A DNA stretch of 8,796 bases from Gallionellaceae bacterium (GTDB taxonomy: Bacteria > Pseudomonadota > Gammaproteobacteria > Burkholderiales > Gallionellaceae): contig PLYB01000058.1 in NCBI GenBank assembly GCA_003151655.1, positions 1 to 8,796 on the forward strand. Reading direction: 5' to 3'. Below are positions 1-5,509 of this stretch, one piece after another; position 1 is the stretch's first letter, and every line of letters starts with the position of its first letter. The position numbers and the translations under genes were made by a program. The notes beneath the pieces were generated by a model. It saw nothing but the letters and a program-made list of their open reading frames with translations, did not search any database and was not told where the DNA came from.

Positions 1-194
1 AAGGTCACGTATTGCAACCCGGCATCTACCGGAGCGATCAGCATACGCACCGCCAGCGCAAGCCCCATCAGCACAAGCGCAATCAGATAGTTGACAGCCC
101 CACTGCGTTCACGGTGAATGATGGCGGGCAGACGTTCGACTACCCACTCAACCAGGTTGTGGGCAAAGGTATTTACCGGTTTTCTTATGCTCAA
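1..194 (-). CDS. Partial membrane sensor protein, N-terminal end (probable PAS/histidine kinase type)
   Basis: The minus strand is open from just after a stop near position 230 to the left edge. It reads as a plausible N-terminus: a basic/amphipathic lead (SIRKPVNTFAHNLVEWVVER), then LPAIIHRERSG, then a hydrophobic segment (YLIALVLMGLALAVRMLIAP) ending in VDAGLQYVT at the edge. This pattern of a short cytoplasmic lead, a first membrane helix and a periplasmic 'AP.DAG..Y.TF' turn is typical of the membrane-spanning sensory region (DUF4118-like) in front of PAS and histidine kinase or diguanylate cyclase domains. There is no in-frame ATG before the membrane helix. I take TTG at 194 as the start, with a weak GAG six nt upstream; TTG codons further upstream are alternatives. 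The C-terminal output domain lies outside the window, so kinase versus cyclase cannot be decided. That it is coding is fairly sure; the family is inferred. Confidence 0.55.
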   Translation of the reverse strand, partial: MSIRKPVNTFAHNLVEWVVERLPAIIHRERSGAVNYLIALVLMGLALAVRMLIAPVDAGLQYVT

Positions 195-300
195 TTTAAT
201 CTCATGGTTCAAAGGATGTTCCAAGCGCAAGATTATCTGTCAGAAAACAGTTTCCGCTGATTGGGGCTGGCAGTCTACAGAGAATGTCTACCTCGCGGTA

Positions 301-320
301 TAGGACAAACACCGATGGGG
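301..320 (+). repeat. 20-bp dispersed repeat, copy A
   Basis: TAGGACAAACACCGATGGGG occurs exactly here and again at 5263-5282 in the same orientation. Similarity extends loosely outward: CGCGG versus CACGG before it, and GGCAAA versus GCCAAA after it with a small length difference. Both copies lie in intergenic DNA upstream of a signal transduction gene (the partial sensor at 1-194 and the response regulator at 5507-8287), although copy A points away from its gene. It may be a regulator binding site or part of a dispersed intergenic element. Confidence 0.8.
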
Positions 321-396
321 ATACCTCTTGGCAAAGAGCGAACGCCGCGTTTGCACGAGGGTGCGATTCAAACTGATGTGGATAAGTCGTCCACTA

Positions 397-529
397 CCCC
401 CTCCCCAGCCCTCCCCCGGGGGGAGAGGGAGTTGTTCGCTTATGAATTAGAAATGAAAATGAATTTTCCACCTCTCAATTGGAATGGGTTAAGTCCCTCT
501 CCCAACGGGGGAGGGGTTGGGGAGGGGGG
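397..529. repeat. GC-rich inverted repeat, about 35-bp arms
   Basis: The left arm (397-431) and right arm (494-529) are near-perfect reverse complements, differing by one inserted base and a few substitutions. They are separated by about 62 nt of AT-rich DNA that itself contains GAAAAT-GA-ATTTTC. Arms of the CCCTCCCCAGCCCTCCCC type are a common class of dispersed intergenic repeat in proteobacteria (general knowledge). It sits about 20 nt beyond the stop of the ferritin-like gene, so as RNA it could act as a 3' stem protecting or terminating that operon's transcript. There is no T tract, so I do not call it an intrinsic terminator. Confidence 0.75.
507..529 (+). other. Potential G-quadruplex motif
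   Basis: Four G tracts of at least four bases occur with very short loops: G5 (507-511), A, G4 (513-516), TT, G4 (519-522), A, G6 (524-529). The left arm of the same inverted repeat carries the counterpart on the minus strand (C tracts at 397-401, 403-406, 409-411 and 413-417). The pattern is seen directly; folding is inferred. Confidence 0.6.
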
Positions 530-550
530 CCTCACAGAGTTAGTTTCATC

Positions 551-1777
551 TCACATAAAATTTCGCGTGTGCAACGCCGCCAGCCGTTGCGCGGTTTTTC
601 CCTCGAAGCCGAGCCGCAGCAGTCGGGCAAGTCGGCCTTCTGCCATGTCTGTCATGAGTGTTTGCACGCGGGCATATCCGGTGGCAATTGCAGCGGGAGT
701 AAATTCGCCAGCGGCCAGCAGGATTAAAGCATCGAATACCTCCTCGTTGAGTCCTGCTGTAGCGGATAAGGTATCGTTGCGCGTTTCCACTGCTTGGGCG
801 AGGCGGGAGCGAAATTCGGGTTCATGCTCCAGTCGCCGCAATAGATGTGCCATGCCGAATGCCACATGGCGGGCTTCGTCGCGTGCCGCCAGCCGACAGA
901 TCTGACGCGTTACCGGGTCGGGGCCATGTTCGTGCAAGAAGTTGAGCAGGCTGACAAAAGTGCCTTCGCCCAGCACCGAAAGCAGAAATCCTGCGACTGA
1001 AAAATCCGGTTCATCCAGCAGGGTTTTGAGAGAGGCTTGTCCACCGGCAGTGGACAGCGCCGGTTCGCGCCCATGCAGGCGCAAGCGGCGGGTGAACACG
1101 TCAATGTGGCGCGCTTCGTCGGCTACTTGTATTGCCAGCACCGCCTGCACTTCGCGAAAGTGCGGATGCATCTGACCGAGAAAGCGCGCGGGGACGACCA
1201 ACGCGGCATTTTCATTTTCGATCATGTAGGTCATCACTTGTGCCACGGCATCTTCCACTTCGTCGGCAAGCTCGAAAGGCGCGTTCCAGTCTATGGCTAG
1301 CTCCGGGTTCCATTGCGCGGCTACAGCCTGCGCATAAAGGTCGGCGGCGCTGTCTGTCCACACTTCGTGTTTCTGATTCAGGCGAAAAGCGAATTCCGGT
1401 GCGCCCGCTTCCACTGTGGCTCCCCTCGCGGCCAAGCCGTAGCAAGGCAAGGCGTGTTCATGCACAGCGCCGGTTTGCAGCAGATCGGCATGGCCGGTTT
1501 GAGTCGCGCCGCGCCAGCGTCCCGCATGAATGTCGCTGCGGATAATATGTGCTTTGCCATCGGTGAATGTGAGCGGATGCCCTTGCGCACGACACCATGC
1601 AGCAAGTTGCGCCTCCCATCCGGGCGCACTTCCACTGACGAGTATCTCACCGCCGACCGACACGCCGCACAAACCATGCTTGATCAGCAGATGAGCACCG
1701 GCATCCAGCCCCAGATTTTCAATATCTATAATCGATGGCAAGGATATTTCCTTTTGCGTCGTAAAATTGCTCGTCAT
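551..1777 (-). CDS. Ferritin-like diiron protein with possible TusA-like N-terminal domain
   Basis: A 408-residue protein. Residues about 16-80 (from IIDIENLGLDAG, through GGEILVSGSAPGWEAQLAAW, to CRAQGH) resemble the small TusA/SirA fold, but the CPxP sulfur-carrier motif is absent; the nearest cysteine is in GLCG (C37). Residues about 140-390 form a helical ferritin-like domain with a full candidate diiron ligand set: E187 or E189 (IENEN), E221 and H224 (DEARH), E271 (GEGTF), and E301 and H304 (second DEARH). Two EARH motifs are typical of diiron oxygenase/oxidase-type ferritin-like proteins; I cannot name the substrate. No signal peptide is seen, so it is probably cytoplasmic. It is the last gene of a three-gene operon and overlaps the preceding gene by 59 nt. 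ATG at 1777 has no clear ribosome site. TTG at 1741 (residue 13) has AAGGA seven nt upstream and still keeps the whole first domain, so the true start may be there. Confidence 0.85.
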   Translation of the reverse strand: MTSNFTTQKEISLPSIIDIENLGLDAGAHLLIKHGLCGVSVGGEILVSGSAPGWEAQLAAWCRAQGHPLTFTDGKAHIIRSDIHAGRWRGATQTGHADLLQTGAVHEHALPCYGLAARGATVEAGAPEFAFRLNQKHEVWTDSAADLYAQAVAAQWNPELAIDWNAPFELADEVEDAVAQVMTYMIENENAALVVPARFLGQMHPHFREVQAVLAIQVADEARHIDVFTRRLRLHGREPALSTAGGQASLKTLLDEPDFSVAGFLLSVLGEGTFVSLLNFLHEHGPDPVTRQICRLAARDEARHVAFGMAHLLRRLEHEPEFRSRLAQAVETRNDTLSATAGLNEEVFDALILLAAGEFTPAAIATGYARVQTLMTDMAEGRLARLLRLGFEGKTAQRLAALHTRNFM

Positions 1778-2576
1778 TCACTGCCCGATCCAGCAAGGCG
1801 TAGCCGCTGGTGCGCCCGGCACGCCAAGCTTTAAGGCCTTCCAGTTCCAACAGTGGACGCACTTCCGGATTGTCCCACGCCATGCCGAGCAGCAACTCGA
1901 CAAAATGCGTCACCAGTTGTTCCGGTGCATTGGGACTGGTGGTGAAATTACAATGGTCGTAGGCTCCGGTGCGCGCTATGATGCGCGTTGCACTTGCAGG
2001 CAAGATACCTTCACGCGAGAAGGCAAGGTGATTACCGTCTATCATCCAAGTCGCATCAATTTCCCCGGCCATCAGTGCCAGCGCCGCATCGCGTTCGCCG
2101 CCGATATGGTCGCCGTGTTTACCGCTTAGGAGATCGAAGCGCTTGGCGGTGAAATCGCGACCGGCGACCATACCCTGCGCACGCAAATGGTCCAGCGGGA
2201 TTAAGTTGGCCTGGGGAGAATCAATTGCACCGAAGCCGACAATCTTCCCGTTCAGACCGGATAACTCGCTGATCGCGGAATTGTTGCGCACCACCAGCAC
2301 AGAGGTGAGGTCGCAATCGGTGTCGCGCATAGCCACTGCACGCACACTTTGGCCTCTGGCACGCGCCATGCGTTCTGCTCTCACCCATGCCAATGGCGAA
2401 TTCCATGCGATGTCTATAGCGCCGTCGATCTGTGCTTCGACTTGGCGTTCGTAGTTGGAATAAAGAATAAAGTCGAACTCAAAATCATGACGACGAAAGT
2501 ATTCCTTGAAGCCTTCCCAGATGGTCACTACTTTTGGTGCATATGCGACTGCACCCATTACCAGTGGACGTTTCAT
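1719..2576 (-). CDS. PhnD-like substrate-binding-fold protein without signal peptide
   Basis: A 285-residue protein of the type 2 periplasmic-binding fold, PhnD/phosphonate-binding-like family. Recognisable elements are the first strand (MKRPLVMGAVAYAPKV), the ligand-loop signature IDIAWNSPLAW (54-64), the hinge strand DLTSVLVVRNNS (89-100), LNGKIVGFGAIDSPQANLIP (108-127), corresponding to the 'FG...S.SG...P' loop of PhnD proteins, and GEIDATWMIDGN (171-182). Family members normally deliver phosphate, phosphite or phosphonate to an ABC transporter. Here there is no signal peptide or lipobox and no permease or ATPase nearby, so it probably binds a ligand in the cytoplasm as an enzyme partner or sensor. 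A longer open frame reaches 2636, but ATG at 2576 is favoured: AAGGAG lies nine nt upstream and the fold begins immediately. The ribosome site overlaps the stop codon of the upstream gene, implying translational coupling. Confidence 0.85.
   Translation of the reverse strand: MKRPLVMGAVAYAPKVVTIWEGFKEYFRRHDFEFDFILYSNYERQVEAQIDGAIDIAWNSPLAWVRAERMARARGQSVRAVAMRDTDCDLTSVLVVRNNSAISELSGLNGKIVGFGAIDSPQANLIPLDHLRAQGMVAGRDFTAKRFDLLSGKHGDHIGGERDAALALMAGEIDATWMIDGNHLAFSREGILPASATRIIARTGAYDHCNFTTSPNAPEQLVTHFVELLLGMAWDNPEVRPLLELEGLKAWRAGRTSGYALLDRAVNDEQFYDAKGNILAIDYRY
1739..1753 (-). promoter_or_regulatory. Ribosome binding site and alternative TTG start for the ferritin-like gene
   Basis: On the minus strand AAGGA (1753-1749) is followed by seven nt and TTG (1741-1739), in frame with the ferritin-like protein at residue 13. 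The upstream ATG at 1777 lacks a comparable site. Using TTG shortens the overlap with the PhnD-like gene from 59 to 23 nt. Confidence 0.45.
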
Positions 2577-2589
2577 ATTCACGCGCTCC

Positions 2590-3708
2590 TTAACCGAACA
2601 CCGGCAGGCCGCAAACGGCCTTGCCGATAAAATCAAACAACACGTCCGAGGTCGGTGCCATCACCGAGGCCGCCCGTGCATCGCGGAAATAGCGTTCTAC
2701 GCCCACGTCTTTGCGGAACGCTGCACCACCGCACACTCGCATGGCGATGTCGGTGACTTCCAGCGCCGCTTCGGCTGCCGCCGCTTTAACTTCCATCACG
2801 CGCAACATGGCATCCGCACGATTTGTTGTTAGTGCAGTCAAGGTGTCGTCGCGCAGAGTGCGCACCATGTCGGCGCGAATGCGTGCGCGTGCGATGTAGG
2901 CGCGGATGGTCGGCAAATCGGCCAGCGTGCTGTTCAGATGCTCGAATTTATTGCCACTTACATGGGCGATGGCGCGGCTGATGGTAGCCTCCATCAGGCC
3001 GACAGAATTGGAGGCGATGAGCGTGGAGAATATCGGCAGTACAACGCCGATCATGATATCGAAGCCGCCGCCGTCAGCACCCAGCATCGCGCTTTGTGGC
3101 AGGCACATGGACTTGCACACCAGAGGAGCGGAGCAGTTGCCGCGCAGCCCCATACCATCGAAAGGATGCGGCTGATTGAGCCCTTCAGTTTTGCTGCCAA
3201 CCAGCCACAGCGTACTCGCGCCTTCGGCTTGCGCCGGGCGAGAAGACCAGATGTATGAATCAGCTTCAACAGCCGAGGTCACCATGGTTTTTGATCCATC
3301 GAGAAGAAAGCTGTCGCCATCGCGTGCGGCAGTACCGACCGGTGCCCAGAAGTGACTGCGCGAACCTGTTTCCGACCATGCCAAGGTAGAGAGATGGCGA
3401 CCGGCGGCGACTTCGCGACGCAGCGGCTCAGCAGCACATTTTTCAATCACGGCAGTAGCGCTGAAATGCATGGTCACCACCATCGCCGTTGAAGGGCAAG
3501 CTTGCGCAATGCGCTCGACTACTTGCGCCGCCTCGGTCAACCCAAGCCCCATGCCGCCCACCTCGGCAGCACTGGTAAGGCCGAGTAATCCGGCTTCGCC
3601 GAGTGCGCGAATAGCCGCGCGCGGAAATGCGGCATCGCGGTCAACGGCTACAGCGGCGGGTTCAATGATGTCGTGGATGATGGTGTCGAGTTTTGCAAGA
3701 TAAGTCAT
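2590..3708 (-). CDS. Acyl-CoA dehydrogenase-fold flavoprotein lacking the catalytic Glu
   Basis: A 372-residue, full-length member of the acyl-CoA dehydrogenase superfamily. The N-terminal helical domain holds LGEAGLLGLTSAAEVGGMGL (36-55). The middle flavin-binding part has LAWSETGSRSHF (109-120), in place of the usual TEP-x-AGSD, and DGDSFLLDGSKTMVTSA (130-146). The C-terminal helical domain ends with MRVCGGAAFRKDVGVERYFR (323-342) and DARAAS. Where classical enzymes have the Y-E-G-T catalytic glutamate, this one has VMAPTSD, placing A351 at the glutamate position. That argues against ordinary acyl-CoA dehydrogenation and fits the flavin-dependent oxygenase branch (DszC/SfnB-like relatives), though the substrate is unknown. 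It is the first gene of the operon; ATG at 3708 has AAAGGG five nt upstream. Thirteen nt separate it from the PhnD-like gene. A palindrome lies 68-82 nt upstream of its start. Confidence 0.88.
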   Translation of the reverse strand: MTYLAKLDTIIHDIIEPAAVAVDRDAAFPRAAIRALGEAGLLGLTSAAEVGGMGLGLTEAAQVVERIAQACPSTAMVVTMHFSATAVIEKCAAEPLRREVAAGRHLSTLAWSETGSRSHFWAPVGTAARDGDSFLLDGSKTMVTSAVEADSYIWSSRPAQAEGASTLWLVGSKTEGLNQPHPFDGMGLRGNCSAPLVCKSMCLPQSAMLGADGGGFDIMIGVVLPIFSTLIASNSVGLMEATISRAIAHVSGNKFEHLNSTLADLPTIRAYIARARIRADMVRTLRDDTLTALTTNRADAMLRVMEVKAAAAEAALEVTDIAMRVCGGAAFRKDVGVERYFRDARAASVMAPTSDVLFDFIGKAVCGLPVFG

Positions 3709-3775
3709 GGCTACCCTTTATTAAAATAAGTTGGGCGCGGCCAGTATTTGGAAAGACAGATTGTCAGATACTCTG

Positions 3776-3790
3776 CACGTTAGTAACGTG
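3776..3790. promoter_or_regulatory. Perfect 15-bp palindrome, candidate operator
   Basis: CACGTTAGTAACGTG is a perfect 7+1+7 palindrome located 68-82 nt upstream of the flavoprotein start, in the likely promoter region of the three-gene operon. This form and position suit a dimeric repressor or activator site. No regulator gene is adjacent and I cannot place a convincing -35/-10 pair, so the role is inferred. Confidence 0.4.
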
Positions 3791-4154
3791 TAGAAAAAAC
3801 TCCGGCAACTTGGGAGTGCGAGAGCTTCGTACCTCAATAGGATCTGCAGACCTGCTCACTGGCAGCGCGTTGATACGGTACATTCCATCGCAGCCGCCTC
3901 AGGTTGGCTACACGCGGGCCGGCTGACCCGTTCACACTTCCTGATGGAGTATGAAACGGCGTTACGGCGAGCCAACAAGAAACAGGTGCGACAGTGGCGC
4001 GCAGTTTAACAGAAGAGAGGCCTGAGAACGCGATGGCTCGCGCTATCTCCGATAGAACTGCAACTATGCTCGCTCTCCCGTACTCGGTCACGATACTCAG
4101 CAATCCGAATACTGATTCCTTCGCTGCGGGGTCTTGGTGCGAGTGGCAGACAGT
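3791..4154. other. Unassigned intergenic stretch, possibly a decayed element
   Basis: About 360 nt lie between the operon start and the end of the quinone oxidoreductase gene. Both strands hold short open frames (for example minus 3834-4103 and plus 3994-4236) rich in Arg, Ser, Thr and Pro, without domains, ribosome sites or conserved motifs. A 21-codon frame (plus, near 3943, MEYETALRRANKKQVRQWRA) ends in TAA, but nothing supports expression. The composition differs in feel from both flanking genes, so a remnant of an inserted element is possible. I recognise no tRNA, riboswitch or known RNA here. Confidence 0.4.
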
Positions 4155-5126
4155 TCAGACGGTCAGGACGGTAGATCCGGTTGTTTTGCGCGCTTCGAGA
4201 TCACGATGCGCCTGCGCCGCATCTTTCAAAGGATAGCTCTGGTTAACATGAATTTTTACCTTGCCCGAACCGACCGCCGCGAACAGGTCTGCCGAGTTTT
4301 CCTCCAGCAACTGTCGGGTCGCAATGAAGGTGGCGAGCGTCGGCCTGGTGACCAGCAACGAACCCTTTTGTGCCAACACTGACAGATCTAGCGGCGGAAC
4401 TGCCCCCGACGATGCGCCGAACAGCACCATGAGGCCGCGTGGCTGCAGACAGTCGAGTGATTTCATGAAGGTGTCCTTGCCAACCGAATCATAGACCACG
4501 GGCAACTTTTTCCCGCCGGTAATTTCGAGCAACTTTGTCTGAAAATCTTCGCGGGTATAAATGATCGGATGGTGGCAGCCGTTGGCTTGGGCTAAAGCCG
4601 CTTTTTCGTCACTGGATACGGTGCCGATCACGGTTGCGCCCAAAGCGGCAGCCCACTGGCAGACAATCAATCCGACTCCGCCCGCTGCCGCGTGAATGAG
4701 AATCGTGTCGCCCGGCCCAACCTTATAGATGTCGCGGATGAGATAGCGTGCAGTCATGCCTTGCAGCATCATAGCCGCGGCCATGCGGTCATCGATGAAG
4801 TCTGGTAGCTTAACCAACCGATCCGCCGCGATAAGCCTTATTTCTGCATAGGCTCCGATCACGGATGCGTAGGCAACCCTGTCGCCCGGTTTTAAATGGG
4901 TGACACCGTCACCGACCGAATCGACGATTCCCGCTGCTTCCATACCGGGCACGAAAGGGAGAGGTAGCGGATAAAGACCAGTGCGATGATAGACATCAAT
5001 GTAGTTCAGCCCCACTGCGGTTTGCTTCAGCCGAACCTGACCAGCTTCCGGAGCGCCGACATTCAACTCCTCCCAATGCAGCACCTCTGCTCCGCCAGTC
5101 TGATGGATTCGAATTGCACTGGACAT
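4155..5126 (-). CDS. qorA: NADPH:quinone oxidoreductase, QorA type
   Basis: A 323-residue zinc-independent member of the medium-chain dehydrogenase/reductase superfamily, very close in layout to E. coli QorA (327 residues). It uses NADPH to reduce quinones in the cytoplasm. Matching segments include GGAEVLHWEE (11-20), GLNYIDVYHRTGLYP (39-53), PGMEAAGIVDSVGDGV (60-75), the nucleotide-binding loop HAAAGGVGLIVCQWA (145-159), EITGGKKLPVVYDSVGKDT (201-219), LDCLQPRGLMVLFG (224-237) and QKGSLLVTRPTL (253-264). There is no structural zinc lobe. The start is firm: ATG at 5126 has AAGGAGG with GGAGG eight nt upstream. It is a single gene, about 450 nt from the next gene downstream and divergent from the response regulator. 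No regulatory site specific to it is apparent. Confidence 0.95.
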   Translation of the reverse strand: MSSAIRIHQTGGAEVLHWEELNVGAPEAGQVRLKQTAVGLNYIDVYHRTGLYPLPLPFVPGMEAAGIVDSVGDGVTHLKPGDRVAYASVIGAYAEIRLIAADRLVKLPDFIDDRMAAAMMLQGMTARYLIRDIYKVGPGDTILIHAAAGGVGLIVCQWAAALGATVIGTVSSDEKAALAQANGCHHPIIYTREDFQTKLLEITGGKKLPVVYDSVGKDTFMKSLDCLQPRGLMVLFGASSGAVPPLDLSVLAQKGSLLVTRPTLATFIATRQLLEENSADLFAAVGSGKVKIHVNQSYPLKDAAQAHRDLEARKTTGSTVLTV

Positions 5127-5262
5127 AAGTTATTCCTCCTTGGTAACTCATTAAATCATTATATCCAACGTTATCTCAATTTCGTCTACTAAAAATCCAC
5201 TAGTTGTCCAGTTTCCGATGGGCTCCATGAGCTGACATTGAAGTACGAACAAATCACGGCAG

Positions 5263-5282
5263 TAGGACAAACACCGATGGGG
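5263..5282 (+). repeat. 20-bp dispersed repeat, copy B
   Basis: An exact second copy of the 20 bp at 301-320, same orientation, 225 nt upstream of the response regulator start and pointing towards it. A related octamer, CCGATGGG, also occurs about 58 nt earlier, near 5217. Confidence 0.8.
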
Positions 5283-5376
5283 TATTGCCAAATATTCCTA
5301 ATGGATTTTCATCAAAACGCTGATAGTTTTTTATATCCCGCATCATCACAATACCTGTGCAATATTCTTCCCTCTG

Positions 5377-5393
5377 CCAAGTGCAACACTTGG
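5377..5393 (+). other. Hairpin preceding the terminator-like stem
   Basis: CCAAGTG-CAA-CACTTGG is a perfect 7-bp stem with a 3-nt loop, seven nt before the stem at 5401-5420. Its position directly before a T-tracted hairpin suggests one structured transcript 3' end. Confidence 0.5.
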
Positions 5394-5400
5394 ACTTAAC

Positions 5401-5428
5401 GGGGGTAGGTGACTACCCCCATTTTTTT
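5401..5428 (+). terminator. Intrinsic terminator or attenuator hairpin
   Basis: GGGGGTAG (5401-5408), loop GTGA, CTACCCCC (5413-5420), then A and seven T (5422-5428): a perfect 8-bp GC-rich stem with a GNRA tetraloop and T tract, acting on plus-strand transcripts. No plus-strand gene precedes it, since the neighbouring gene is divergent. It would therefore end a small RNA or leader made within 5127-5400, or attenuate transcription into the response regulator. Confidence 0.75.
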
Positions 5429-5494
5429 GCACGTACCAATTTCTTTCATGAGACTTGCGATTAGCAGAGTCTCTAATAATGTCGCTGAAAATCG

Positions 5495-5509
5495 AAGGGG
5501 AAAGACTTG
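5495..5509 (+). promoter_or_regulatory. Ribosome binding site fixing a TTG start
   Basis: AAGGGG (5495-5500), six nt, then TTG (5507-5509). An in-frame stop at 5486-5488 and the absence of ATG or GTG between them leave TTG as the only start that gives the complete receiver domain. GTG at 5540 would begin inside its first strand. Confidence 0.7.

Larger units (their letters stand above)
195..550. other. Gene-free intergenic region with repeats
   Basis: About 355 nt lie between the partial sensor gene and the end of the ferritin-like gene. Open frames here are short, low-complexity readings of the GC-rich repeat and show no protein-like pattern. The contents I can name are the 20-bp repeat copy at 301-320, a small hairpin just after it (CTCTT-GGCA-AAGAG, 325-338), and the large inverted repeat at 397-529. 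The region must also hold the promoter of the minus-strand sensor gene, but I see no convincing -35/-10 pair. Confidence 0.6.
5127..5506. other. Divergent intergenic region with repeat, hairpins and probable leader
   Basis: A 380-nt AT-richer region between two divergently transcribed genes; it must hold both promoters. It contains copy B of the 20-bp repeat, two hairpins at 5377-5420 and a T tract. After the T tract, TTGCGA (5455-5460) and TAATGT (5477-5482) with 16 nt between them could be a weak promoter for the response regulator. No small open frame looks genuine. Confidence 0.6.

Noticed and set aside
12..260. 82-residue plus-strand open frame at the left edge
   Set aside because: It is antisense to the partial sensor gene, whose minus-strand reading has a clear membrane helix; the plus reading is His/Gln/Arg-rich with no motif.
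261..905. 214-residue plus-strand open frame
   Set aside because: It runs through the GC-rich inverted repeat and then antisense to the ferritin-like gene; Ser/Arg/Ala-rich shadow composition.
2577..2636. Longer N-terminus for the PhnD-like protein, considered as a signal peptide
   Set aside because: The 20 extra residues overlap the upstream gene, include three Arg, a Lys and two Cys without a hydrophobic core, and a good ribosome site precedes the ATG at 2576.
3834..4103. 89-residue minus-strand open frame
   Set aside because: No ribosome site, no domain, and composition typical of a random frame; kept only as part of the unassigned block.
5210..5430. c-di-GMP riboswitch upstream of the HD-GYP gene
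   Set aside because: The conserved core pattern of c-di-GMP-I riboswitches is not seen by eye; only generic hairpins are present.
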